Part shown: positions 26,171 through 36,385 of the stretch, one piece after another
Position numbering within the stretch: position 1 is the stretch's first letter
Layout: each line of letters begins with the position of its first letter
The notes under the pieces: model-generated
What the model saw: only the letters and a program-made list of their open reading frames with translations
The model's database searches: none
Told to the model about the DNA's origin: nothing
Made by a program: the position numbers and the translations under genes
DNA from: Pokkaliibacter plantistimulans
GTDB lineage: Bacteria > Pseudomonadota > Gammaproteobacteria > Pseudomonadales > Balneatricaceae
NCBI RefSeq assembly: GCF_003194385.1
Contig: NZ_LAPT01000114.1
Location: 1 to 64,000, forward strand
Direction: 5' to 3'
Length of the DNA: 64,000 nucleotides

Positions 26171-27411
26171 TGGTTGTATTCTGGTTGGCTGCAGCCATGT
26201 TAGTTATGGCAGCAATAGCGTTCGTCGTATATCCACTGTTTCATCCGGTACGCTCTGCCGTAAGTGTGGTCGACCGAAAAAGAGCAAATGTTCAAGCATT
26301 TAGAGATCGCCTTTACGATGCGGAGTTGGAGCGTAAGCTCAACGGACTGAGTGATGAAGAGTTTAAGCTATACAAGTCCGAGCTTGAACAGGAACTCTTA
26401 GCTGATATTCCTCTGAAAGAGGATGTGGGTGCTTCTTACATCGTAGAACGAAAGCAGCTCATTTTGGTCGTTTTGTTAGCGCTATTGATTCCGCTGGTTG
26501 GGTTGCCACTCTATATACATTGGGGGGCTGCAGACGAAATGGGTCAATGGATAGCAATGGAGAGCAGCAAGGGAATGTCATTGGATCAGGCTGTCGTTGA
26601 GCTGCAGCAACGGTTGGTTAGCAATCCAGACAATCCCGAAGGATGGTTTGTCTTAGCAGGTACTCTGCTGGATCTGGGTCGTTTTCAGGAAGCGGCGGAC
26701 GCACTTACCAAGACATTGTCTTATATTCCAGATAATGCGCCAATTAAAGTCATGGTCATGGGGCAAAAGGCGCAGGCCCTATTTTTTGCCGGTGGTGGAA
26801 AAATTACTCAAGAAGTAAAGCAGGCAATTGATGATACGTTGGCTCTTGCGCCCAACGAGCCAACGGTAATGGGGATTTTAGGTATCGCTGCGTACAATCA
26901 GAAACTCTACAAAGAGGCTATTGGTTTTTGGCAGAGAGCGTTGTCGTCAAATCCAGATGAGAAAGCAGCGCAGGCTCTGCGTAGTGGCATCACCCAGGCT
27001 CAGGCTCAATTGCAACAAGATGCTTCATTAGGTGATGACAATTTGGATGGAAAAAAACTTTCTTCGGGACGCATCAGTGTGACCGTTGCATTGTCTCCTG
27101 AGGCTAAGGCACAGCTAAGAAGCGATCAATTTGTTTTTGTGTTGGTACGACGTGTGGGTGAGAAAATGCCTTTAGCTGTCCGTCGTGTTAGTGCTGGGGC
27201 GTTGTCTGAAACTGTTGTGCTCGATCAAAGCAATAGTATGGTGGGGCAGTCACTGGAAAATAACGGCCCATTACAGGTCGTTGCACGTATTTCACAAAGT
27301 AACAACCCAATTCCAGAGAAAGGCGACTGGTTTGGTGAAATAGATGGAGTGACACTGGCGGAAAAGCAGCAACTGAGTCTAAAATTGGAGATCGATAAGC
27401 AATATCAGTAA
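26170..27411 (+). CDS. ccmI: Apocytochrome c chaperone CcmI
   Basis: A 413-residue protein. Two membrane helices (about 1-23 and 96-117) bracket a short cytoplasmic segment. A periplasmic TPR region (about 125-290) and a C-terminal beta-rich domain follow (SGRISVTVALSPEAKAQLRS onwards). CcmI delivers apocytochrome c to the CcmFH lyase. It is the last gene of the ccm operon; a 165-bp spacer containing a T-rich stretch follows before zipA. Confidence 0.9.
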   Translation: MVVFWLAAAMLVMAAIAFVVYPLFHPVRSAVSVVDRKRANVQAFRDRLYDAELERKLNGLSDEEFKLYKSELEQELLADIPLKEDVGASYIVERKQLILVVLLALLIPLVGLPLYIHWGAADEMGQWIAMESSKGMSLDQAVVELQQRLVSNPDNPEGWFVLAGTLLDLGRFQEAADALTKTLSYIPDNAPIKVMVMGQKAQALFFAGGGKITQEVKQAIDDTLALAPNEPTVMGILGIAAYNQKLYKEAIGFWQRALSSNPDEKAAQALRSGITQAQAQLQQDASLGDDNLDGKKLSSGRISVTVALSPEAKAQLRSDQFVFVLVRRVGEKMPLAVRRVSAGALSETVVLDQSNSMVGQSLENNGPLQVVARISQSNNPIPEKGDWFGEIDGVTLAEKQQLSLKLEIDKQYQ

Positions 27412-27576
27412 ACCTACTGTTTTTTCTTGCACCCAGTCAGCTGGTGGTTATGATTAAAGAGGTTGTTTTTTGTACTCTAAGGCATTGAGTATTTAGATAT
27501 CTCGGTAAACAGATCAGTGGCTAACTAGTATGGAAAACAGTTTTAAAGTGGCGACTCAGACAGCGGTTGTTTAAGA

Positions 27577-29013
27577 ATGGAAATCAGCTTACGCGAATGG
27601 CTCATTGTTTTTGGCATGGTAGCCATTGTCCTAATCGCAGTTGACGGTCTTCGGCGTTTTTATACGCAGCGCAATCGTAATCCTTTGCGTATGCGAATTG
27701 ACAGAAGCCTGTCTAACGTGAACGACGTGGAGTCGTCGGATCCCGTTAACCGTGAGTTGCCTAATGGCGGAGCAAGGGTGACCAAAATGGAACCCCATGC
27801 CTTTGCTGGTGCTCTGAATAAACTCCGTACGGGAAAACTCTCCAAGAATTCATCAGCTAATCGTGAGATTGCTCCCAGAAAATTAGAGAGCAAGAAAGCA
27901 CCTCCGAAAGTAGGGCTACACGATTTACACGTTGAGGTCGATCCTCTTTTGGATCAACCTGCTGAGAAGTCTACTTCGTCAACTCAGTCTTCATTTTCTG
28001 CTTCTGGTGGTAATGAGTTTGCGGAGAACTTTGCACCCACATTAACTACAGTGGCAGATTGGCCAGATTCGGTAGCGGAAGATATATATCACAACAAAAT
28101 GTCTGAGGCGGACGGTTTTGGTTTGTCCGAAGATCAGAATCTGTCTGGTATAGACGAGTCACTTAACCTTGCTTCAGGTCATGCAGAGTCAAGACTCTCA
28201 AGCTTTGAGGCTGCTGGGTCTCAGGCAGAATGGTATGAACAATCTTTGGTTGATACATCTGGCTTGCAGTCAGAGCAAGCAACAAAAGACTTCAAGGAAG
28301 ATTGTTCTTCTGATACGACAGCTTCAAACCCATGGGAGCGACCCATTTCTGAGCTAATGGATGATGAGGTCGATCCTTTTGATGAGGTCGATAGTATTTC
28401 AACTTCTGTAGAGATTGACCAGAAAGAAGCAATCGTCATTGAGGAGGAAGAAGTTCCTTACCAGGAAACCGCACGTGTCCTACCCATGCGAGCTGACCCA
28501 TTACTCGAGCTTAAGCGTCAGGCGCGAGTGAAAGCAGATGCGTCGTCGTTCAGTGTCAATGCCGAGGAACACATTATCGTTAGTGTGACCGCGGTCAGTG
28601 ACAGTGGTTTTGATGGTGAGCAATTATTGCAGGTACTGCTCGCATGCGGTTTGCGGTTCGGGGAAAGAAATATCTTCCATCGCCATGAGCTAGGGCTTAA
28701 CAAAGGTAAAGTTCAGTTCAGCATGGCTAATTTGTTGAATCCCGGTGACTTTGACCTTGATCATATCGAGTCTGTAAAAACTCCAGGGGTGACGTTTTTC
28801 ATGGGTATGCCTGGTGCAGACGATTTGATGCTGGCGTTCGAGTGTATGCTGAGTACTGCACAGTGCTTGGCAAAAAACTTGAATGGGGAGCTTAAAGACG
28901 AGAATCACAGCGTCATGCGCCCCCAGACAATTGAACATTGTCGTCAACGTATCCGGGAGTTTGAAAGGCGTCAGTTGACGCATCAGCCTCATCGCAGACA
29001 GCAACTTTCTTGA
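27577..29013 (+). CDS. zipA: Cell division protein ZipA
   Basis: A 478-residue protein with the bitopic ZipA layout: an N-terminal membrane helix facing out (residues about 6-24), a basic stretch, a long acidic Ser/Glu-rich linker (about 60-310) and a C-terminal ZipA domain (about 320-460; NAEEHIIVSVTAVSDSGFDG, NIFHRHE, MPGADDLMLAFECML). It anchors FtsZ to the membrane. It is the usual neighbour of ligA in gammaproteobacteria. The linker is long compared with E. coli (328 residues total). The ribosome site (TTAAGA) is weak. Confidence 0.95.
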   Translation: MEISLREWLIVFGMVAIVLIAVDGLRRFYTQRNRNPLRMRIDRSLSNVNDVESSDPVNRELPNGGARVTKMEPHAFAGALNKLRTGKLSKNSSANREIAPRKLESKKAPPKVGLHDLHVEVDPLLDQPAEKSTSSTQSSFSASGGNEFAENFAPTLTTVADWPDSVAEDIYHNKMSEADGFGLSEDQNLSGIDESLNLASGHAESRLSSFEAAGSQAEWYEQSLVDTSGLQSEQATKDFKEDCSSDTTASNPWERPISELMDDEVDPFDEVDSISTSVEIDQKEAIVIEEEEVPYQETARVLPMRADPLLELKRQARVKADASSFSVNAEEHIIVSVTAVSDSGFDGEQLLQVLLACGLRFGERNIFHRHELGLNKGKVQFSMANLLNPGDFDLDHIESVKTPGVTFFMGMPGADDLMLAFECMLSTAQCLAKNLNGELKDENHSVMRPQTIEHCRQRIREFERRQLTHQPHRRQQLS

Positions 29014-29016
29014 TAG

Positions 29017-31146
<2,130 letters not shown>

Positions 31147-31379
31147 CCACAGCTATAAAATGTGATTTCAGTTCTAGTTCTAGGGGCGCTTGATTAAAGT
31201 TCACCTAGGGTATAGGGATGCAGCTCATGCTCAATGCAGCGACTCGTCAAGTATCGACGATTACGTACATAAGCAACTCTCTGCAACCGGTCCAATAAAG
31301 CTATTCATTTACCATAACTATAGCCACGGGAAAGTGGCGTCAAGGCATACAAACTCAGTCATATACAAGGTACAAGCAT

Positions 31380-32684
31380 ATGGATATTGGTATTTATGGC
31401 CTTAGCCTGACAGGCGTAGTGACCGCTGTTAGTTTGGCTCATGTGGGTAACAATGTAGTGCTGATGCCTGCTCCTGGTGAGTCACTACAGATGGTGGAGT
31501 GGCAATCTCTACTCTCCGATGAGCCAGGGTTGCTTGCCGCCTTTAATAAGGAGCAACTGGAAGGGCGGTTGAAAGTTGAGGTAGGCCACCAAAAGTTGCT
31601 GCCAGGCAAGGATGCACACTTTTTAGCTCTGGGCCCTGATGCTTATGCTTCTCTCGATAAATGGTTGGGGTTAGATCAGCTGTTGGATGAGCGTGTACTG
31701 CTGATTATTCAGACTGCTGTGCCTGTAGGGACAGCAGAGCGATTGCAGGCATCAATAGCGCAGAGTTGGGCTAAGCGGGGGTTCTCTTCTCCTTATGCAG
31801 TAGTTTCCATGCCTGACTTTATTCGCCAGGGTACAGCACTGGATAATTTCCAGCGTCCAGGGCGAGTATTGGTTGGTTGTGATGTTGATTGGCCACGAGC
31901 ACTAATACGTGACATTCTTCGACCTTTTAATCGTAACCGTGACTCATTGCTGTTTATGAGCGGCAGAGAGGCCGAGTTTAGTAAGTTTGTTGTGAATGGG
32001 ATGCTGGCTACCAAGCTGAGCTTTATGAACGAGATGGCAAACCTCGCTGAACTTCTCGATGTTGACATTGAGAAGGTTCGGCATGGTGTTGGATCTGATA
32101 GCCGCATTGGATATGACTATATCTATCCCGGTTGTGGTTTCGGTGGTGCACATTTTTCTGCTGATATTATTCGTCTCGCTGCCCAGGTTGAACAAAGCGG
32201 TGGACATGGCAATTTATTGCAGTCGGTTCTTAAAATTAACGAGCAGCAGAAGGAGGTGCTTTTTCGAAAGCTATGGTGCCACTATCAGGGGCAGCTTAAA
32301 GGTCGGACAGTCGCAGTCTGGGGGGCATCCTTTAAACCTAATACCAGTAGTATACGTAATGCTCCGTCACTGGTGTTGATGGAAGCTCTTTGGGCGCAGG
32401 GTTGTTCGGTACGTCTGCATGATCCGAAAGCCCTGGACAATGTGAGAGAGCTACTTGGTGACCGTGAAGATTTGGTCTTATGCAGTGATCCTTATGAAGC
32501 AGTGTCAGGGGCAGATGCCTTGTTACTAATGACAGAGTGGAAAGACTACTGGAGTCCAGACTATCGACGCTTGATGCAGCTGCTGAAGACTCCTTTAGTG
32601 CTGGATGGACGTAATATTTATGATCCTTATCTGATGGCTGAGCGTGGTTTTATCTATCAGGGTGTCGGGCGTCGTACGGTTTAG
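31380..32684 (+). CDS. UDP-glucose/GDP-mannose dehydrogenase homologue lacking the catalytic Cys
   Basis: A 434-residue protein with the three-part fold of nucleotide-sugar 6-dehydrogenases. Helix and active-site landmarks line up with exact spacing: Lys202 and Asn206 (SKFVVN), then position 258 and Asp262. However, position 258, the thiol Cys of the GFGGSCFPKD motif in active enzymes, is His here (GFGGAHFSAD). The N-terminal NAD motif is also eroded (GLSLTG instead of GxGxxG, and no Asp after strand 2), while the NAD-site QTAVPVGT is kept. So the fold is preserved and normal dehydrogenation is unlikely. It lies alone between ligA and the CBS/helicase-loader genes, on the same strand. A role in binding rather than oxidation is inference. 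Confidence 0.85.
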   Translation: MDIGIYGLSLTGVVTAVSLAHVGNNVVLMPAPGESLQMVEWQSLLSDEPGLLAAFNKEQLEGRLKVEVGHQKLLPGKDAHFLALGPDAYASLDKWLGLDQLLDERVLLIIQTAVPVGTAERLQASIAQSWAKRGFSSPYAVVSMPDFIRQGTALDNFQRPGRVLVGCDVDWPRALIRDILRPFNRNRDSLLFMSGREAEFSKFVVNGMLATKLSFMNEMANLAELLDVDIEKVRHGVGSDSRIGYDYIYPGCGFGGAHFSADIIRLAAQVEQSGGHGNLLQSVLKINEQQKEVLFRKLWCHYQGQLKGRTVAVWGASFKPNTSSIRNAPSLVLMEALWAQGCSVRLHDPKALDNVRELLGDREDLVLCSDPYEAVSGADALLLMTEWKDYWSPDYRRLMQLLKTPLVLDGRNIYDPYLMAERGFIYQGVGRRTV

Positions 32685-32786
32685 TTCTAATTAGCTAGAG
32701 CGTGCTTTTTATTTGCACAGTTTGCATTATTGCTCTCACAGCCTGCCTCGGGGCGACTATAGTTAATGAAGGTGATGGAGGCGATG

Positions 32787-32942
32787 ATGCTTTTTCGTAA
32801 GACATCATCGCTGATCAATTCGGTTCGCCAATGGTCGGCTTTTATCGGCTCATATCAATATTATGTATTCAACGAGCTAAATTTAAGACCTGATTGGCAG
32901 CCTGGTTTTGAACGGGAGTCATGCTATGTTGAGGTCCGTTAA
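32787..32942 (+). CDS. Putative 51-residue micro-ORF upstream of the CBS gene
   Basis: An ATG at 32787 has GGAGG (32777-32781) 5 nt upstream and an open frame of 51 codons with ordinary codon use. It is basic at the N-terminus and ends in an acidic, aromatic-containing tail (DWQPGFERESCYVEVR). It overlaps the CBS gene start (32926) by 17 nt, so it could be a coupled leader or a small protein. In-frame ATGs at 32766, 32775 and 32784 are alternatives. No known family was recognised. Confidence 0.4.
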   Translation: MLFRKTSSLINSVRQWSAFIGSYQYYVFNELNLRPDWQPGFERESCYVEVR

Positions 32943-33339
32943 AGTAAGCGACTACATGAATAGTGAGCCGGTCATATTTTATCCCGAAACCGCTCTGTTT
33001 GAAGCGATAGAGTACTTTCAACGTTTCAGAGTTTCAGGTGCACCTGTAGTAGATCACTCTGGCCAGTTAGTGGGCTTGCTATCAGAAGCAGACTGTCTTC
33101 GTGCCATCCTTGAGGATACCTACTATGAGGTGGAGCACGGAGGTAAAGTCGGTGATGTGATGACGACGGATGTGCAATCGGTGAGGCTGGATACGGATAT
33201 TATTGAAGTGGCGAAAATATTCATCCATCAAGGGAGGCGGCGCCTTCCTGTAGTTGCAGATGGCTTGCTCGTTGGTCTTATCAGTCGTAACGATATACTA
33301 CGGGCAATCTATGATTTTTCCGATACGAGAAAGGCATGA
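32926..33339 (+). CDS. Tandem CBS-domain protein
   Basis: A 137-residue protein made of two CBS motifs forming one Bateman module. The first spans about 5-64 (VSDYMNSEPV to GLLSEADCLRAI) and the second about 76-132 (VGDVMTTDV to GLISRNDILRAI). Both carry the S-x-x-D end motif that contacts adenosine ribose in nucleotide-binding CBS pairs. No catalytic or membrane domain is attached, so it is a free-standing sensor. The ATG at 32926 has GGGAG 7 nt upstream; an upstream in-frame TTG (32908) is less likely. Its stop overlaps the next gene by 4 nt (ATGA), tying it to the helicase-loader pair. The ligand is unknown; AMP, ATP or a related nucleotide is inference. Confidence 0.88.
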   Translation: MLRSVKVSDYMNSEPVIFYPETALFEAIEYFQRFRVSGAPVVDHSGQLVGLLSEADCLRAILEDTYYEVEHGGKVGDVMTTDVQSVRLDTDIIEVAKIFIHQGRRRLPVVADGLLVGLISRNDILRAIYDFSDTRKA

Positions 33340-34202
33340 GCATATTTCCTGAGCTTCCCATTTTGTTGTACCCCTCCTTAGCAATAAGGGTAGGGCTTGA
33401 AGAAGCGGTGTTGTTGGGAATATATCATCAGTGTGCTGCTGCGTGGGGGGCTCGGCAGCAGGGTGAGCATTATTTCAAACTGACGCAGCAGCAGTGGCTC
33501 CAGCTTGTACCATTTTGGGACGAAGACACTCTGGCAAGAGTCACTCATAGTCTGGTTCAGCAAGGCTATATTGAAGCGCGTTGGGAGCAGCGAAGCGTAT
33601 TGCGGCTGCGTATATTTGAGCAGCAAGTAAGTAAGAAAGAGTTTATTGAAGAAGAGCCGGTAAGTCCTGTGAGACCTATGCAGTCCCTGGCAAATGAGCT
33701 GAGACAGCAATCTTCTCTTTCTACACCTACGCCTACGCCTACGCCTACGCCTACGCCGATACTGCCAAATTTCGGTGGTAGCGTTGGGTGGCCTAAGCGT
33801 ACTGAACAGCCAGTAGATGCCTTGGAAGCCATTTTTGCGCAGAAAGCTGCCCATAATCAGCAGTATCAGACGTTGAGTCTGGATTGGCGTCCCAGTGATA
33901 CTGTGTTATCCATGCTTGAGCATCATCATCGTATTGGTGCTGATTTCTCCCTTGGTTGCCTGGATGAGTTTCTCGTTTTTTGGGCTGAGCAGGAAAAGCG
34001 CAAGGCTCCTGCAGGATGGGATCAGGCGTTCATGAAATGGGTAAAAAGGGAGTGGATAAGGCAACAATCAAAAGGGAATTATCAGACAGCAAGTCAGGGC
34101 AGTAGCGAGCATGTGGTAAATGGACAAGGTAGAAAACGTACTAGAGAAGATCGTGAACAAGTCAGACAAAACCTTCTCGACATCAACAACCTTGACTGGT
34201 GA
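33336..34202 (+). CDS. dopC: DnaT/lambda-O-like replication initiation protein (DopC-like)
   Basis: A 288-residue protein. Residues 1-95 look like a winged-helix domain of the replication DnaT/DnaD/lambda-O kind (RVGLEEAVLLGIYHQC, YFKLTQQQWLQLVPFW, LVQQGYIEARW). A flexible linker follows, containing six Thr-Pro pairs (near residue 128). The C-terminal segment about 183-250 has the DnaT C-domain pattern (LDWRPSD, CLDEFLVFWAEQ, WDQAFMKWVKREW). The last 30 residues are basic and polar. It overlaps the CBS gene by 4 nt and the lambda-P-like gene by 83 nt. From memory, a chromosomal pair DopC (lambda-O-derived) and DopE (lambda-P-derived) has been proposed as a third type of replicative helicase matchmaker; order and content fit. 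The symbol is assigned on that basis and needs a profile search. Confidence 0.7.
   Translation: MSIFPELPILLYPSLAIRVGLEEAVLLGIYHQCAAAWGARQQGEHYFKLTQQQWLQLVPFWDEDTLARVTHSLVQQGYIEARWEQRSVLRLRIFEQQVSKKEFIEEEPVSPVRPMQSLANELRQQSSLSTPTPTPTPTPTPILPNFGGSVGWPKRTEQPVDALEAIFAQKAAHNQQYQTLSLDWRPSDTVLSMLEHHHRIGADFSLGCLDEFLVFWAEQEKRKAPAGWDQAFMKWVKREWIRQQSKGNYQTASQGSSEHVVNGQGRKRTREDREQVRQNLLDINNLDW
33726..33755 (+). repeat. Hexanucleotide tandem repeat (CCTACG)5
   Basis: Five perfect CCTACG units encode most of a Thr-Pro linker of six TP pairs in the DnaT/lambda-O-like protein. The unit is six bases, so slippage changes linker length by two residues without a frameshift. Confidence 0.9.
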
Positions 34203-34926
34203 TCAGCTCATAGCGTCTGAATCACGGCAAGATCCGATTGATGATCGAACAAAGCAACTCATCAATCTTATATTCGCCCGTTTTGCAGCGATCTACGGCC
34301 ACAAGTTCGAGAGCATGTTCTCCAGTGAGAGAGCAGTAGTGTTGGCAAAGCGCGAGTGGGCATTGAGTCTGCGTGGAGTGTCAGAACAATATTTGGTTCG
34401 AGCGGTTGATCATTGCAAGGAAACGTTGAGCTGGATGCCTACGATTGCGGAGTTTCTGACAGTAGTTCGCAGTCTGTGTAACAGCGCTTTCCCTGAAGCC
34501 TATGCGGCTTACGAAGAGGCTTGCATGCATGCAGACCATCCTCGTGAACACGTCTGGTCGCATCCGGTAGTATATCATGCAGGGCGACTATCCAACTGGT
34601 ACCAGTTACGTCGTGGTGAAACACGTGTAATGTTTAAAGTCTTCGCTGAGCATTACCGTAACTTATGTCAAAGAGCTATGGACGGCGAGCCGTTTGTAGT
34701 TCCAACAAATACGGCGCTTCCAGACAAAACTCCAGACACGCTATTTGCCTTTATTGCACGATGGGGAGAAGAGCATCAGCTTACTCCTGAGCAAGCTCAT
34801 ACGTTGCTTTTTTACCTTACCAAACCAAAAGGCAGTGGACCTAGAGAGGTTCTGCTCAATAACGCTAAACGGCTGCTGGAGGTTTGGCACCGAGCGGATA
34901 TTGCCCTACCTGATGCGGTTGTTTAG
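34120..34926 (+). CDS. dopE: Lambda-P-like replicative helicase loader (DopE-like)
   Basis: A 268-residue protein resembling phage lambda replication protein P. Shared patterns are a helical region with KREWALSLRGVSEQYLVRAV and LSWMPTIAEFLTVVRS, then YAAYEEAC, WSHPVVYHAGR and a YQLRRGET helix followed by MDGEPFVVP. Lambda P loads DnaB helicase at an origin. No phage structural or integrase gene is nearby, and neighbours are housekeeping genes, which argues for a domesticated chromosomal copy. The ATG at 34120 gives an 83-nt overlap with the preceding gene and has only a weak ribosome site. A TTG at 34192 that overlaps the upstream stop is the main alternative start. The first 35 residues are then uncertain. 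Confidence 0.72.
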   Translation: MDKVENVLEKIVNKSDKTFSTSTTLTGDQLIASESRQDPIDDRTKQLINLIFARFAAIYGHKFESMFSSERAVVLAKREWALSLRGVSEQYLVRAVDHCKETLSWMPTIAEFLTVVRSLCNSAFPEAYAAYEEACMHADHPREHVWSHPVVYHAGRLSNWYQLRRGETRVMFKVFAEHYRNLCQRAMDGEPFVVPTNTALPDKTPDTLFAFIARWGEEHQLTPEQAHTLLFYLTKPKGSGPREVLLNNAKRLLEVWHRADIALPDAVV

Positions 34927-35209
34927 AGCGTCTTGTAGTAAGTGGTGTCTACCTGGTTATCTCATTCCCCTGGTTAATATGTGGTTGTTACTGATTGATA
35001 CGCCTGCTAACCCACTTTTCCGAACACTTTTGTAACACTGACTATGAATATGATCTATCTTGTTTAGTAGAGCGTATGACTGCTGAAACTTAATCAAGGA
35101 TGAAATATCTAATAGTCTGGGGATGGTGTGATTTAGCAATTATTGTCACAGATCCATCCACGCGATGTACTGGAAAAGTACTGACGCGTACAACGAGGAG
35201 GGGGATGTT

Positions 35210-36049
35210 ATGGGAATGCCACATTTTTCACCAGGTCGGGATATTCACCACTTTATCCATAAAGCCAATGCCATCAAGTCTTTGTCAAAAGCAGAAGAGC
35301 TTGAGCTGAGCCGTAAAAGTAAGTTGAATGACAAGGAGAGTATAGAGAAATTGGTGTTGGCCAATCTCAAAAGCGTGATATGGATTGCTTATAGTTATCG
35401 CGGATACGGTCTTCCTATTGCCGATCTCATTCAAGAGGGTACTGCTGGCCTGATGAAAGCTCTCAAAGGCCATGATCCAGATAGAAACATCCGCCTTTCC
35501 ACCTTTGCTGCCTATTGGATTCGGGCTGAAATCCACAAGTACGTTATCAAACACTCGCGCATAATGAATGTCGCAACCAACAAGGAACAGCATAAGCTGT
35601 TTTTCAAGTTGCGAGCTGAGTTCAAAAATGCGTCTCTGTCCGAGGCAGAGGTTGACGATATAGCAGAGCGCTTGGCTGTGTCTCGTGAGGCGGTCAAGGA
35701 AATGGAGCTTCGCCTCAAGGGCAAGGACATGACCTATGTCGAATATGATGAAGGTCGTGACGATGACGGCTATGAAATGGATGTTGTAAGAGGCTTGGAA
35801 AGTTTGGAGTTCAATCCTGAACGAATGTTTATTCGTGAGAGAAATGCAACCGAAAACTATCAAGCACTTAGTCACGCGTTAGCCATATTGGATCCGCGGA
35901 GTCGAGACATCATTTCATCCCGCTGGTTGACTGATAACAAGATGTCACTGCAGGAGCTGGCTGATCGCTACGAGATTTCTTCAGAGCGAGTTCGTCAGCT
36001 AGAAGCAAAAGCGTTGAAAGACATTCAGAAAACATTGCTGGGTACCTGA
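35210..36049 (+). CDS. rpoH: RpoH-like (sigma-32 family) sigma factor
   Basis: A 279-residue sigma factor. Region 2 reads YGLPIADLIQEGTAGLMKAL and FAAYWIRAEIHKYVIKHSRI; the RpoH box is present as EQHKLFFKLR (QRKLFFNLR in E. coli). Region 4 is LQELADRYEISSERVRQLEAKAL. It is therefore of the heat-shock sigma type. A strong GAGGAGGGGG site (35195-35204) fixes the ATG at 35210; an in-frame ATG at 35165 lies upstream of it. In most gammaproteobacteria rpoH follows ftsYEX; here it stands between replication genes and a phosphate transporter, so it may be a second copy or a relocated one. Confidence 0.85.
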   Translation: MGMPHFSPGRDIHHFIHKANAIKSLSKAEELELSRKSKLNDKESIEKLVLANLKSVIWIAYSYRGYGLPIADLIQEGTAGLMKALKGHDPDRNIRLSTFAAYWIRAEIHKYVIKHSRIMNVATNKEQHKLFFKLRAEFKNASLSEAEVDDIAERLAVSREAVKEMELRLKGKDMTYVEYDEGRDDDGYEMDVVRGLESLEFNPERMFIRERNATENYQALSHALAILDPRSRDIISSRWLTDNKMSLQELADRYEISSERVRQLEAKALKDIQKTLLGT

Positions 36050-36060
36050 CCCAGCAATTT
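36034..36060 (+). terminator. Terminator overlapping the end of the rpoH-like gene
   Basis: A 9-bp perfect stem (ATTGCTGGG, 36034-36042, against 36050-36058) flanks a 7-nt loop that contains the stop codon; TTTCCTTCTTTT follows. Probable intrinsic terminator. Confidence 0.6.
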
Positions 36061-36385
36061 CCTTCTTTTGCTATATCGTTTTCCTCGGCAAATTCGGTAA
36101 TCCCCCCATTTTTATTACTTGCTAGAAGTAGAGGTCAGGCCGCGAGGGCCAACTTCTGCTTGGGGTGATGCGGCACATATCTTTTACTGTCGATGAAGTC
36201 ATGCCCTCATGTGCATCGTAAACTAAAGATTGCCAGACAGTCAGAATGGTTGGTAGAGGCTTGCGGTACGACGTGGCTAGACGGCAGGTCAAGGTGTACA
36301 ATATGCGCCCGCATGACAGTAGCGTTTCAGATTGGTTAAAGCGCGCTGTCATTGCCTCTCTCTAACGTGTACAGGAAACCACTAC
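36061..36385. other. Intergenic region before the phosphate transporter
   Basis: About 325 bp without a supported gene. It holds an inverted pair ATGACAG (36313-36319) and CTGTCAT (36346-36352), 26 bp apart, which resemble Pho-box halves but in the wrong relative orientation and spacing. The transporter ribosome site AGGAAA lies at 36373-36378. No clear promoter was identified. Confidence 0.4.

Noticed and set aside
31190-31405. 71-codon open frame before the dehydrogenase homologue
   Set aside because: TTG start, no ribosome site, unusual composition, and it overlaps the beginning of the next gene.
34120-34926. Prophage remnant
   Set aside because: Apart from the lambda-P-like and lambda-O/DnaT-like genes no integrase, att-like repeat, structural or lysis gene is nearby; housekeeping genes flank the pair.
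36313-36352. Pho-box before the phosphate transporter
   Set aside because: The two CTGTCAT halves are inverted and 26 bp apart, not 11-bp spaced direct repeats.
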